This document shows, one piece after another, positions 1 through 7,882 of a stretch of 64,000 nucleotides of DNA. The notes below the pieces were generated by a model, which was not told the origin of the DNA, searched no databases, and saw only the letters and a list, made by a program, of their open reading frames with translations. The position numbers and the translations under genes were made by a program. The DNA is taken from positions 1-64,000 of the forward strand of contig DATLUD010000008.1 in NCBI GenBank assembly GCA_035533275.1, written 5' to 3'. Position 1 is the first letter of the stretch, and every line of letters begins with the position of its first letter. The DNA is from SCRA01 sp035533275. GTDB taxonomy: Bacteria > Vulcanimicrobiota > Vulcanimicrobiia > Vulcanimicrobiales > SCRA01.

Positions 1-1936
1 CGGAGGGCATCGTCGTGTGATGGAGCACGTAGAAGTTCGCTTTGCGCACGCCGTCGTCTACGGTGGGCAGCCCGGAGAGCGCATGCTCGATGCTGTTGGC
101 CAATGCCAGGTCCTGCGGCTTGTAGTAGTAGGTGGTCGTCCCCTGCAAGCTCGACGAGGTGTAGCTGTTGACGTGGATGCTGACGAAAAGGCGCGCCCCA
201 CGTTTGTCCGCAACGTCGGCTCGCGCCTGGAGCTCGACCTTGTCGGAGTCGAAGGCGTAGCCGACGTCGCGATCCGAGTTGCGCGTCATCACCACTTCCC
301 AGCCCTCGGCCTGGAGCATGGTCTTGAGACGGCGCGCGATGTTCAGCGTGATGTTCTTCTCGATGAGGCCCATGCCGAGGTTCTCCGCGCCGGGGTCCGA
401 GCCGCCGTGGCCCGGGTCGATCACGATCAAGCGCGGATTCGTGCCGTTGACCAGAGGCACCGCGGCCACGGCCGGGGCTCCTCCCTGCACGGTGAGCCCG
501 CTCTCGGCAAGCGAGCCCTTGCCAGTCACGTCATCGGCGAACGTCGGCCCCACGCGGCCGGATCCGATCCGCTCCCCGACCACGGGCGCCCCCGGCGCGA
601 AGAGCACCACCGTTCCCGCGCCCGGCGTCACCTCGACCCGGTCGTCGGCCCCGAGATCGAACGCGATCCGCACGATCGGCTCGGGGGTCTTCTGGAACTG
701 ATGGATGCGCACTTCACGGACCGCCACGATGCCGCGCTCCATCGCGCGGTCCTGCGGCGAGGTGTCCAGGATCGCGTTGTGCAGGTCGATGTAGAAGCGG
801 TTGTCCCGGAGCTGGTGCCACTCGTAGACGGCGTCGCCCGTCACCTTGAGCGTACATCGGATGCCGTCGTCCACGGGTTGGATCGTATAGCCGACCACGT
901 GCGCGGGAGGCGCGGGCGTGGCCGGAACGGGCGGAACGGTCGGCGCGGGAGCGGGCGACTCCAGCGGCTCGGCTGAGGCCAGCGGCTCGGGAGGCGGCTC
1001 GGCGACGGACGCCCGCATCGGCGCGGCGGTGGCGGATGGAAGCGCGGACGGGGTGAGCGCCGACGCGCCCGCCGCGGAGGCGCCGACGGCCGCGGCGATC
1101 ACCGGGCGCAAGGGAATGCGGGGGGTACGCTCCTTGGGCACCGGGCCCGCAAGCTGCACGCCCGGCGGACCGAAGGCTACCACCAGCTCCGAGGTCGAGG
1201 TTCCCGGAAGGATCTCGTGCCGCGAGTCCCGCCCGGCGAAGAACGTGACGATCGTCGCCGACTCCCAGGCGTTGCGCTCCACGGCGATGCGCAGGCCGTC
1301 CAAGCCCGGCGCGTCGACGCGCTGCACGGGATCGAGATGCGAGGCAAAGCCCGGGAGGGCGATCTCCAAGCGGTCGGGGCGGTCGAGGACGCGCCGGAAG
1401 CGCAGCGTGGTGCCGCCGTGGAGGACCGCAACGGTGCGCTGGCCGTCGCGCACGATTTGCAGGCTGGCCAGCAGGGGCTGCAGCGCGATGCGGTCGCCCG
1501 ACTCCCGCGTGGGCGCCAGGAAGAGCGCCTTCGCCAACGCGTCGAACGGAATGAACGCATCGCCGCCGTCGGTGTATGGGGCGAACGGCAGACTCTGCAG
1601 GACGCCCCCGACGTTGATGTGGGCGTCGCCGAGCGTCATGGTGATCACGCGGCGATCGGCCGCGGTCACCACGATGTACGACTCTCCGGGATGCCATTGG
1701 AGGTTCGCTCCCACGCTGCGCAGCAAGTTGCCGAAGCCCGGATCGCGAACGGAGACGGCGAAGGCGCCGTTGACGTTGTCCGTGCGCGCGAGTTGGAAGT
1801 GGCTGCCTTGGATCGAGACGACCGTGGCGCCGCTTTGCGCGTGCGCGGGCCGGGGCGCGACGAACGCGAGCAAAGCGATCAGGAGCGCGGCGAGCGCGCT
1901 ACCAGCTCGAGCGTGACAACGGTTCGTCGAGTTCAA
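1..1936 (-). CDS. N-acetylmuramoyl-L-alanine amidase (AMIN/Amidase_3), C-terminus cut by window edge
   Basis: Secreted, zinc-dependent cell wall amidase that cleaves the stem peptide from N-acetylmuramic acid. A TTG start at 1936 is chosen because GGAGGT sits four bases upstream and a signal peptide follows (hydrophobic ALLIALLAFVA, then AHAQ). A copper-amine-oxidase-N-like domain covers about residues 35-150, with the LPFAPY..GGDAFIPFDA signature. An AMIN-like beta region and a Pro/Ala linker follow. The catalytic domain begins near residue 500 with VIDPGHGGSDPGAE (Zn His and partner), then IEKNITLN (Glu) and SIHVNSY (second His). The protein runs off position 1, so the final His/Glu part is not visible. 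It overlaps the end of the GerMN gene by 38 bases and is probably cotranscribed with it. Confidence 0.9.
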   Translation of the reverse strand, partial: MNSTNRCHARAGSALAALLIALLAFVAPRPAHAQSGATVVSIQGSHFQLARTDNVNGAFAVSVRDPGFGNLLRSVGANLQWHPGESYIVVTAADRRVITMTLGDAHINVGGVLQSLPFAPYTDGGDAFIPFDALAKALFLAPTRESGDRIALQPLLASLQIVRDGQRTVAVLHGGTTLRFRRVLDRPDRLEIALPGFASHLDPVQRVDAPGLDGLRIAVERNAWESATIVTFFAGRDSRHEILPGTSTSELVVAFGPPGVQLAGPVPKERTPRIPLRPVIAAAVGASAAGASALTPSALPSATAAPMRASVAEPPPEPLASAEPLESPAPAPTVPPVPATPAPPAHVVGYTIQPVDDGIRCTLKVTGDAVYEWHQLRDNRFYIDLHNAILDTSPQDRAMERGIVAVREVRIHQFQKTPEPIVRIAFDLGADDRVEVTPGAGTVVLFAPGAPVVGERIGSGRVGPTFADDVTGKGSLAESGLTVQGGAPAVAAVPLVNGTNPRLIVIDPGHGGSDPGAENLGMGLIEKNITLNIARRLKTMLQAEGWEVVMTRNSDRDVGYAFDSDKVELQARADVADKRGARLFVSIHVNSYTSSSLQGTTTYYYKPQDLALANSIEHALSGLPTVDDGVRKANFYVLHHTTMPS

Positions 1937-2447
1937 GATGACCTCCGGGAAGCGTGGGCAGGCGCTGTCCGTCGACCAAGACCTGCACGGCATGGACGTC
2001 GGGCAACTCGGTCATCGTCCACACGAGAGCCTTGAACTCCGCGGTCTCCTGGAGACCGCCTCCGACGAGACTCTCGACTTCTTTGGAGAGATTGACCGTG
2101 GCCGTCCCGTTTGCAACGTCGACGGCCAGCACGCGGGTTCCCTGTGGAAACCGCACGGCATCGGAAATGGTGGAAGGAGGACCCGCCACGCACTGCGTCG
2201 CCGCGTAGAATGCGATGCTCTTGAGATCGCGCGCAGGGCCCAGAGAGACCGGCCAGGGCACGACCTTCTCGTCGGAGGACTGCACGTAGTAGACCGTGAT
2301 CTGGTTTCCCGGAACCGCCGCCCCTCTGGTGAGCCACCAATGAACGGCCACCGCCACGATGACGACCAGAAACAGGCTGATGAGAAACCGCGCAAGTCTC
2401 ACGGAGAATGAACGTTCGCTTTCCGTGAGCGTGCGGCCTTCGCGCAT
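1899..2447 (-). CDS. GerMN-domain membrane-anchored protein
   Basis: A 182-residue protein with one N-terminal membrane segment (about residues 20-40, FLISLFLVVIVAVAVHWW) and an extracytoplasmic GerMN-type domain (about 50-165; TVYYVQSS, RVLAVDVANGTATVNLSKE, QVLVDGQRLPTLPGG). GerMN domains occur in GerM and in many non-sporulating bacteria beside wall hydrolases; the biochemical role is poorly defined. Here it directly precedes and overlaps the amidase, which suggests shared work on peptidoglycan. No strong ribosome site precedes the ATG. Domain call is from the family pattern; function is inferred. Confidence 0.8.
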   Translation of the reverse strand: MREGRTLTESERSFSVRLARFLISLFLVVIVAVAVHWWLTRGAAVPGNQITVYYVQSSDEKVVPWPVSLGPARDLKSIAFYAATQCVAGPPSTISDAVRFPQGTRVLAVDVANGTATVNLSKEVESLVGGGLQETAEFKALVWTMTELPDVHAVQVLVDGQRLPTLPGGHLELDEPLSRSSW

Positions 2448-2586
2448 CCGCGGCGGCGGCGCTCACAACTTCGAGACTCCTTTGACGAAGGTATCGGCGC
2501 GAGCACCGCAGCGCCTACACGCGCGGACGGCTAGGCAAGCGGGCGCTGCCGCCGTCTGTACCGGCCCGATGGTTCCGATGGCCCCT

Positions 2587-2615
2587 TTCACGTGCTTGCT
2601 CCGCTCCGCTATAAT
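2587..2615 (+). promoter_or_regulatory. sigma70-type promoter candidate
   Basis: TTCACG (2587-2592), a 17-base spacer and a perfect TATAAT (2610-2615) point rightward toward the small gene starting at 2703. The -35 box matches four of six consensus bases. It also lies upstream of nothing else on this strand. Confidence 0.5.
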
Positions 2616-2702
2616 GCTCTCATCCCCAACCGCCGTGCCGGGTGCAGCGTTCAGGCGTCCCCCTCGTCCACTCCGTGCCGTAGCGAGGCCCAAGAGACTG
2701 CC

Positions 2703-2915
2703 GTGGCGCTTTACACGATCTGCCGGCGCGACCTGGAAACGGGCGTGGAGACCTTGCTGACGGACATCTTGTGCGAGGCGAATCGTGCGTTGCTGGTGGA
2801 GCTCGTCGCGCGGCTCAACGAAGACGCGGCCCAGGAGCGGCAGTTCCGCTACGATCTGGCGGAGATCGTGTCCGAGGGGCGCGGCGCCGGCTCGATCGCT
2901 CGCGCGCCGAGATAG
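2703..2915 (+). CDS. small hypothetical protein (70 aa)
   Basis: A GTG-initiated frame encodes a charged, helix-favouring 70-residue protein (starts ALYTICRRDLETGVETLL, middle ALLVELVARLNEDAAQERQF, tail SIARAPR). No family is recognised. Support comes from a TATAAT promoter about 90 bases upstream, a frame free of the Arg/Pro/Ala monotony of antisense shadows, and third-position G/C preference. It has no clear Shine-Dalgarno site. Its last 67 bases overlap, tail to tail, the end of the NlpC/P60 gene on the other strand, so one of the two stops may be non-native; I think both are real but this one is uncertain. Confidence 0.5.
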   Translation: MALYTICRRDLETGVETLLTDILCEANRALLVELVARLNEDAAQERQFRYDLAEIVSEGRGAGSIARAPR

Positions 2916-3988
2916 CGGGTAGCCCAGTAGCCGTCCTGCAGATGAGCGATGCGAACGCCCTCGCTGGTGCTGGATACGAAGCGGCCGCCGCCGAGGTAGA
3001 TGCCCACGTGAGACGGGCCTAGCGCATACGTCTGAAAGAAGACCAAGTCCCCCGGTTTGAGATCCGACGCGCCGACCACGGCGCCCGCGGCGTATTGCGC
3101 GTCCGCGGTGCGCGGCACCGCGACGCCCAACCGGCCGAAGACGTATTGAACGAAGCCCGAGCAATCGAAGCCGGCCGGCGAGACGCCGCCCCAGGCATAG
3201 GGGACGCCGACGAATCTCAGGGCCTCGGCGATCAGCTCGCGGGCCCACGCCGACGCCGCGGTCGGCAAGCCTCCAAGCCGGCGACCGAGGTCCGCGGAGG
3301 CCAGCGCCGCCGCCGGCGCCGGACAAGCGCCGCCTACTCCATCCGCAAGCTGGCGCAGCAACAAGCAGTCTCCGGGCCTCAAGGCATTCTCCGCCCCGCC
3401 TTGCAGGTCGTTGAGCCGCGCGAGCTCCGCGACGCTGAGGCCGTGCGCGCGCGCGATCGCCTCCAGGTCGTCGCCCGGACGCACCAGGTAGATCGCGCCG
3501 GCGGCGGCGCCTTGGTCGACGCCGCTCGCGGGTTGCGGCGCGAGCGCGAGCGTGGCCTGCGCCCCGTCCTCGCTCACCACGCGCACGCCGGCGAGACGCA
3601 TCACCGCATCGAACGGCACGAACGCCTCCCCCACGTCGACGAACGGCGCAAACGGCAACCGGCCGGCCTCCCGGCCGCCCGCCACGCGGCGGTCGCCGAC
3701 GCTCAGCCAGGCGCGCGCGCCGCTCGGGGCGACGACGGCGATCGCTCGCGCGCCGCTCGTCCACGAGACGGAGATGCCGAGCTCACGGAGCATGCGCTCG
3801 AAGCCGGCGTCGTGCACGGCGACGGCCAGCACTCCGTCGACGTTGTCGAACGTTGCGACCGGATAGCGGGCGCGGCCGTCGGTGAGCGTGAAGACGGGGT
3901 TCGCCGCGGCCCACGCCGCGCTCCCCAAGGTCAACCCCGCGAACGCGAGCGCCGCCGTCCAACGCGCCGCCGGCTCCAACCGTCCCAT
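2849..3988 (-). CDS. NlpC/P60 cell wall endopeptidase with LysM
   Basis: Secreted peptidoglycan hydrolase of 379 residues. Order: signal peptide (1-28, ending AWAA), copper-amine-oxidase-N-like domain (about 40-150, with LPFAPF..VGEAFVPFDA, the same signature as the amidase at 1-1936), LysM (about 166-212, IYLVRPGDDLEAIARAHGLS), NlpC/P60 domain (about 255-365). The nucleophile is Cys276 in FDCSGFV and the general base His327 in SHVGIY; the usual third polar/His position reads Ser in RFVSSTSEG. It presumably cuts the D-Glu/diamino acid bond in stem peptides. Lies alone between convergent and tandem genes. Confidence 0.9.
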   Translation of the reverse strand: MGRLEPAARWTAALAFAGLTLGSAAWAAANPVFTLTDGRARYPVATFDNVDGVLAVAVHDAGFERMLRELGISVSWTSGARAIAVVAPSGARAWLSVGDRRVAGGREAGRLPFAPFVDVGEAFVPFDAVMRLAGVRVVSEDGAQATLALAPQPASGVDQGAAAGAIYLVRPGDDLEAIARAHGLSVAELARLNDLQGGAENALRPGDCLLLRQLADGVGGACPAPAAALASADLGRRLGGLPTAASAWARELIAEALRFVGVPYAWGGVSPAGFDCSGFVQYVFGRLGVAVPRTADAQYAAGAVVGASDLKPGDLVFFQTYALGPSHVGIYLGGGRFVSSTSEGVRIAHLQDGYWATRYLGARAIEPAPRPSDTISARS

Positions 3989-4052
3989 GCCACCATCATC
4001 GGCAGCCCGGCGCGGGACGGCGCACTTGCCTTGGCCCGTGGGCGGCCGGGGA

Positions 4053-4592
4053 TCAGCCTGGGACGTTGAGCGGTTGCGTGAGGCGGATCACGACCGGAGA
4101 ATCCTTCGGCACCACGATATTCGCGGCCGTGTTGTAGGCGTACAAGGCGCCGCCGATCAAGCCCACGAGGCCACCGACGTTCGTCCCCAGCTTCTTGCCG
4201 ATCACGTTACCGACGATGTTGCCCGCCAACACCTCGCCGCCCGCGGTCACCAGGTTGTAGACCTTGCGATTCGGGACGCTGATCACTTGGGCGTGGATGG
4301 GAGCGCTGCTCCCGTCGGCAAAGCGGATCGTGTCGAAGTTCAGCTTCATGTGCGCCTTCTTGGTGGCCGTCGAGGCGACGACTTCCGAGAGGTGCCCCAC
4401 GATGGTCGAACCGCTCTTGGTCACGATGCTGATGCGCTGCCCGTCGCGCGCCGTCTTCGTATTGAGCTCTGCCCGCGTGAAGCCGGTGATCTCCGCCCCC
4501 GGCGTCAGCGTCGCGGCAAGCGCCGCTGCCGGCGCCAGCGCCCAGAGCATGGCCATCGCCGCCACCGCAACTCTCACGCTCCGCCCGCGCAT
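4053..4592 (-). CDS. secreted hypothetical protein with glycine-rich hydrophobic segment
   Basis: A 179-residue protein with a clear signal peptide (MLWALAPAAALAATL) and a mature domain that begins LTPGAEITGFTRAELNT. A glycine-zipper-like stretch (GNVIGKKLGTNVGGLVGLIGG, about residues 128-150) could insert in or pack against a membrane. The phrase RFADGSSAPIHAQVIS resembles small beta-barrel proteins of unknown role seen in deep-branching phyla. No enzymatic motif is visible. Divergent from the secreted protein at 4761. Confidence 0.7.
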   Translation of the reverse strand: MRGRSVRVAVAAMAMLWALAPAAALAATLTPGAEITGFTRAELNTKTARDGQRISIVTKSGSTIVGHLSEVVASTATKKAHMKLNFDTIRFADGSSAPIHAQVISVPNRKVYNLVTAGGEVLAGNIVGNVIGKKLGTNVGGLVGLIGGALYAYNTAANIVVPKDSPVVIRLTQPLNVPG

Positions 4593-4760
4593 CTCGATCT
4601 ACTCCTCCAAGGGGACCCGCGTGCCCCTCGCCAGTCATGTACCCTCCCGCCGCGATCTCCGAAACGGAATGGGTACGAAATCACTATACCGCACCGCGAT
4701 TTCTGCCGAAAACAGGGGAGACGAGAGACTGCGCATCAACCGCTCGAGGACCGTAAGCCC

Positions 4761-5096
4761 ATGCGCGTGATCGTGATGACGGCGATGCTGTCCGTCCTGT
4801 TCTCGACCCCCGCCTTCGCCGCGGATGCTCCGCCGTTTGCCGTCCTCCAGATCTCGACCAACAACGGACTCAGATCGGCGACGGTGCGGGTGGCCCCCGG
4901 CCGCAAGGGCATCATCACCGTCGTTCCCGGCGCCACGTTCGGCAGCCGCTTCGTGACCAAGATCGACGAGGACGCCGTGTGGCTCTCCGACGGCACGAAG
5001 GTCGACGTCGATCCGCAGCTCTCCAATCCCTACGTCCACCGCTACGACGCGCTGCTGCACGCCGGCGATCAGGCGTCGGACGAGGGAGACTCGTAG
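4761..5096 (+). CDS. small secreted hypothetical protein
   Basis: A 111-residue protein; the ATG at 4761 gives a good signal peptide (MRVIVMTAMLSVLFSTPAFA, cleavage after AFA). The mature part (PPFAVLQISTNNGL, IITVVPGATFG, DEDAVWLSDGTKVDVDPQL) looks like a compact beta protein. No family recognised. The frame could be extended further upstream but only the internal ATG yields a signal sequence. Ends just before the convergent response regulator. Confidence 0.6.
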   Translation: MRVIVMTAMLSVLFSTPAFAADAPPFAVLQISTNNGLRSATVRVAPGRKGIITVVPGATFGSRFVTKIDEDAVWLSDGTKVDVDPQLSNPYVHRYDALLHAGDQASDEGDS

Positions 5097-5103
5097 CGCC
5101 CGT

Positions 5104-5478
5104 TCACGCGCGCTTCAGGTGCGACCGGATGACCTCGCCGATGGAGCGGATGTCGACCGGCTTGGAGAGGTAGTCGTCGCAGCCCGCGGCCAGCGCCTTC
5201 TCCCGGTCCCCTTTCATGGCGTACGACGTGACCGCGATGATCGCGATGTCGCGGTTCGCCGCGTCCGCCTTCAGGCTCCGGGTCAGCGCCAACCCGTCGA
5301 TCCCGGGCAGCTGGATGTCCATCAAGATGACGTCAGGCTTGGAGATCTCGATGCTCCTGCGCGCCTCCGCCGCGTTGCCCGCCGTTGCGACGGAGAAGCC
5401 GCTCCTCGCGAGCACGACGCGCAGCAGCTTGAGGTTGGTCTCGTTGTCGTCGACGACGAGAATCGACGGAGCGCGCAT
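5104..5478 (-). CDS. single-domain response regulator (CheY/DivK type)
   Basis: A 124-residue receiver domain without an output domain. Acidic pocket DDNE near the N-terminus, phospho-acceptor Asp in DVILMDIQLPG, Thr/Ser in VTSYAM and Lys in YLSKPVD are all present. It starts one base inside the stop codon of the upstream sensor kinase, so the two are translationally coupled and very likely form a two-component pair. As a lone receiver it probably acts by protein contact or in a phosphorelay. Confidence 0.93.
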   Translation of the reverse strand: MRAPSILVVDDNETNLKLLRVVLARSGFSVATAGNAAEARRSIEISKPDVILMDIQLPGIDGLALTRSLKADAANRDIAIIAVTSYAMKGDREKALAAGCDDYLSKPVDIRSIGEVIRSHLKRA

Positions 5479-7058
5479 CAGCCGCCGGACGTCGCGGGGG
5501 CCGCCCCCTCGGCCGGCGACATGGGAAGGGTTGCGACGAACGTGCTGCCTCGCCCCGGCTCGCTGCGCACGCCGACCGTCCCGCCCTGCCCCTCGACGAT
5601 GCGCTTGGTCAGCGCCAGACCCAGCCCCGTGCCTTGATATTTCTTTGCCGGGCCCGTGTCGAGCTGCTGAAACTCGTTGAAGAGCTTTGGCACGTTGTCA
5701 GGATGGATCCCGATCCCCGTGTCCTCGACCTCGATCCGGAAGCAGCCGTCGCCTTCACGCTCGACGCGCAACGAGACCATCCCCCCGTCGGGCGTGAACT
5801 TGATCGCGTTGGAGAGGTAGTTGTAGAGGACTTGCTTGAGCCGGAAGCCGTCCGTGAGCGGCGCGGGGAGAGAGGAGTCGAGCGTCGCCTCGATGCGATG
5901 CCGTTTGCGGTACGCAAGGGGGCGGATGATGTCCACCACCTCTTTCGCGATCTGCTGGAGATCGACGCGCTCCTTGCTGAACTCCATCTGCCCGGACTCC
6001 ACCTTCGCCAAGTCCAGCACGCCGCTGATGAGCGCGGAGAGGTGATGGGAGCTGGTGATGATGTCGTTGAGATGGTCCTTCTGCTCGTCAGTCAACGGGC
6101 CCGCCAAGCCGTCGTACAGCAGCTCCGCGAAGCCGATGATCGCATTGAGGGGCGTGCGCAGCTCGTGGGACATGTTGGCCACGAACTCGCTCTTCAGGCG
6201 GTTCGCGGCCGCGATGCGCCGGTTCTCCGCCTCCATCTCTCGGCTCATCCGGCGCAGCTCCTCGGCGCGCAAGCGCTCCCGCTCGCTGATGTCGCGGATC
6301 GCGCTGACCGCCAAGAGCCCGTCCTCGGCCTCGAGCGGGCTGAGGCTGATCTCGATCGGAAACTCGCTTCCGTCGCGCCGGCGCCCACGGAGCTCGAGAC
6401 CCGATCCCATCGGACGCGTGCGCGGATCGGCGAAGTACCCTGTCCGATGGCCGAGGTGGGCTCCGTGCAGCCGCTCCGGCACGAGCATCTCGACGTCGCC
6501 GCCGAGGATCTCCTCGCGGGTGTACCCGAAGAGCTGCTCGGTTTGACCGTTGACGAGGATGATCCGCCCAATCCGATTGACCACGACGATCGCGTCCGGC
6601 AGGGACTCCAAGAGCCCGTGGAACTGTGAGCCGAGTGCCTCGGCTTGCCGCAATGAGCGCAGGTCGGTGATGTCTCGCTCGCTCACGCAGACGACGGGCG
6701 CGCCGGAATCGCCGTTCGGTGCCAGCCGCATCGAAGAGATCACGTAGATGGCCGAGCGGTCTGGGCGAAGGCGCGTCGTCTCGTACGTGACCGGACCGGT
6801 CTCGACGGCGTGGCGCAGGCGCAAGATCTCGTGCTCGCGGAGCTCCTTGGGCACGATGACGTCGAACGTCGCGGTGCCGACGACGCGCTCACGCGGTATG
6901 CCGAACATGGACGTCGCGGCATCGCTCCAGTAGAGGATCCGTCCCTCCGGCGAGACGATGTACTCGGCCTCGACCGCGTGCTCCCGCAGGGCCCCTCGGA
7001 ACGCCGCGTCGCCGGCATCCACACGTGCGCGTGTGGTCTCGTCAGGCTCTCCAACCAC
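5478..7058 (-). CDS. PAS-PAS sensor histidine kinase
   Basis: Cytoplasmic sensor kinase of about 526 residues with no membrane segment. Two PAS domains (about 30-130 with AEYIVSPEGRILYWS, and about 145-260 with SLPDAIVVVNRIGRIILVNG) are followed by HisKA (His298 in MSHELRTPLNA) and HATPase_c (N box NYLSNAIKFT, G1 DTGIGI, G2 GTGLGLAL). The GTG at 7058 is preferred because GGGGGGAG precedes it by seven bases; an ATG at 7094 in the same frame lacks such a site. PAS domains suggest redox, light or ligand sensing. Overlaps the response regulator gene by one base. Confidence 0.93.
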   Translation of the reverse strand: MVGEPDETTRARVDAGDAAFRGALREHAVEAEYIVSPEGRILYWSDAATSMFGIPRERVVGTATFDVIVPKELREHEILRLRHAVETGPVTYETTRLRPDRSAIYVISSMRLAPNGDSGAPVVCVSERDITDLRSLRQAEALGSQFHGLLESLPDAIVVVNRIGRIILVNGQTEQLFGYTREEILGGDVEMLVPERLHGAHLGHRTGYFADPRTRPMGSGLELRGRRRDGSEFPIEISLSPLEAEDGLLAVSAIRDISERERLRAEELRRMSREMEAENRRIAAANRLKSEFVANMSHELRTPLNAIIGFAELLYDGLAGPLTDEQKDHLNDIITSSHHLSALISGVLDLAKVESGQMEFSKERVDLQQIAKEVVDIIRPLAYRKRHRIEATLDSSLPAPLTDGFRLKQVLYNYLSNAIKFTPDGGMVSLRVEREGDGCFRIEVEDTGIGIHPDNVPKLFNEFQQLDTGPAKKYQGTGLGLALTKRIVEGQGGTVGVRSEPGRGSTFVATLPMSPAEGAAPATSGG

Positions 7059-7128
7059 GATCCCGCTCCCCCCGGCGCATCGAGCGCGACACATCGTCGG
7101 CGGTTGAGCAAGCGGTGCTTGCGCTTGG

Positions 7129-7158
7129 ATTATACCGACGCCTCCGTCGACACGTCAA
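7129..7158 (-). promoter_or_regulatory. strong sigma70-type promoter for the sensor kinase
   Basis: On the minus strand TTGACG (7158-7153) is followed by an 18-base spacer and a perfect TATAAT (7134-7129). It drives toward the kinase/response regulator pair and leaves a leader of about 65 bases to the GTG at 7058. The leader contains the inverted repeat GCAAGC-ACC-GCTTGC near 7106-7125, which could form a small hairpin. Confidence 0.7.
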
Positions 7159-7327
7159 CGCACGTCACGCCGAGGACATTCGTGTCGCATCGCCGCCGAG
7201 CGAGCAACCGCTGGTCGCGCGTTCCCCGGAACTTCGCGACGCCTTCCCGGGACGCCGCTACGCTGGGCCCGCGTTGGCGCTCGGCGCAGACGCAGCCGAT
7301 TGGTGACGGGAAAGCGGAGAGCGCAGC

Positions 7328-7882
7328 ATGGGACGCACAGCAGCAACAGCGACAACGAGAGCCACGGCGCCGGCAGATGTTCCGTGGCGCACGCCGCGCG
7401 AGGGCATCGGCCTCACCGGGCGGTCGGACGAGCTGGCCGTCTCGGTGCCCCTGCGGCACGGCGACGGATTCCTGATCGGCGACGCCATGCCTGAGGCCGC
7501 GGAGCTGGTGATGACGCTTCCGCTAGACTGGGCGGACGCCGGCGCCGCGACGGAGACGTTGACGGCGATCGTCTCGCCGAGCCCGGACGGCAAGGACCGC
7601 TCGTTGCGCCGCGTCCACTGGTGGACGAGCGCCGGAACCTACCTGCCGCCGTTCGCGGGGATGCTCACGCTGGAGAGCGAGGATGCGCGCGAACCCGCCT
7701 CGCTGCTCGTGCTGCAAGGCGCGTACACGCTGCCGCGCTGGGCTCTCGACTTCGAAGCGGACGCGATGCTGGCACGCCGCCTAGCCGTCTTCGCCGCGCA
7801 CGCGCTTCTTGCGGAGCTCGCCAAGCGGCTGCTCGTTCACGTTTACCTGCGGGCATGCGCGCCCGCCGCCGACCCGGTCTAG
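7328..7882 (+). CDS. hypothetical protein, weakly SRPBCC/START-like
   Basis: A 184-residue soluble protein. The C-terminal part (LVLQGAYTLPRWALDFEADAM then long helix LAVFAAHALLAELAKRLL) resembles the final strand and helix of SRPBCC-fold lipid/ligand-binding proteins, and the middle (PLDWADAGAATETLTAIVSP, RVHWWTSAGTYLPPFAGML) is compatible with that fold. The likeness is by eye and weak. The start ATG at 7328 lies after AAAGCGGAGAG. Its end overlaps the end of the convergent aldehyde dehydrogenase by four bases. Confidence 0.6.
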   Translation: MGRTAATATTRATAPADVPWRTPREGIGLTGRSDELAVSVPLRHGDGFLIGDAMPEAAELVMTLPLDWADAGAATETLTAIVSPSPDGKDRSLRRVHWWTSAGTYLPPFAGMLTLESEDAREPASLLVLQGAYTLPRWALDFEADAMLARRLAVFAAHALLAELAKRLLVHVYLRACAPAADPV

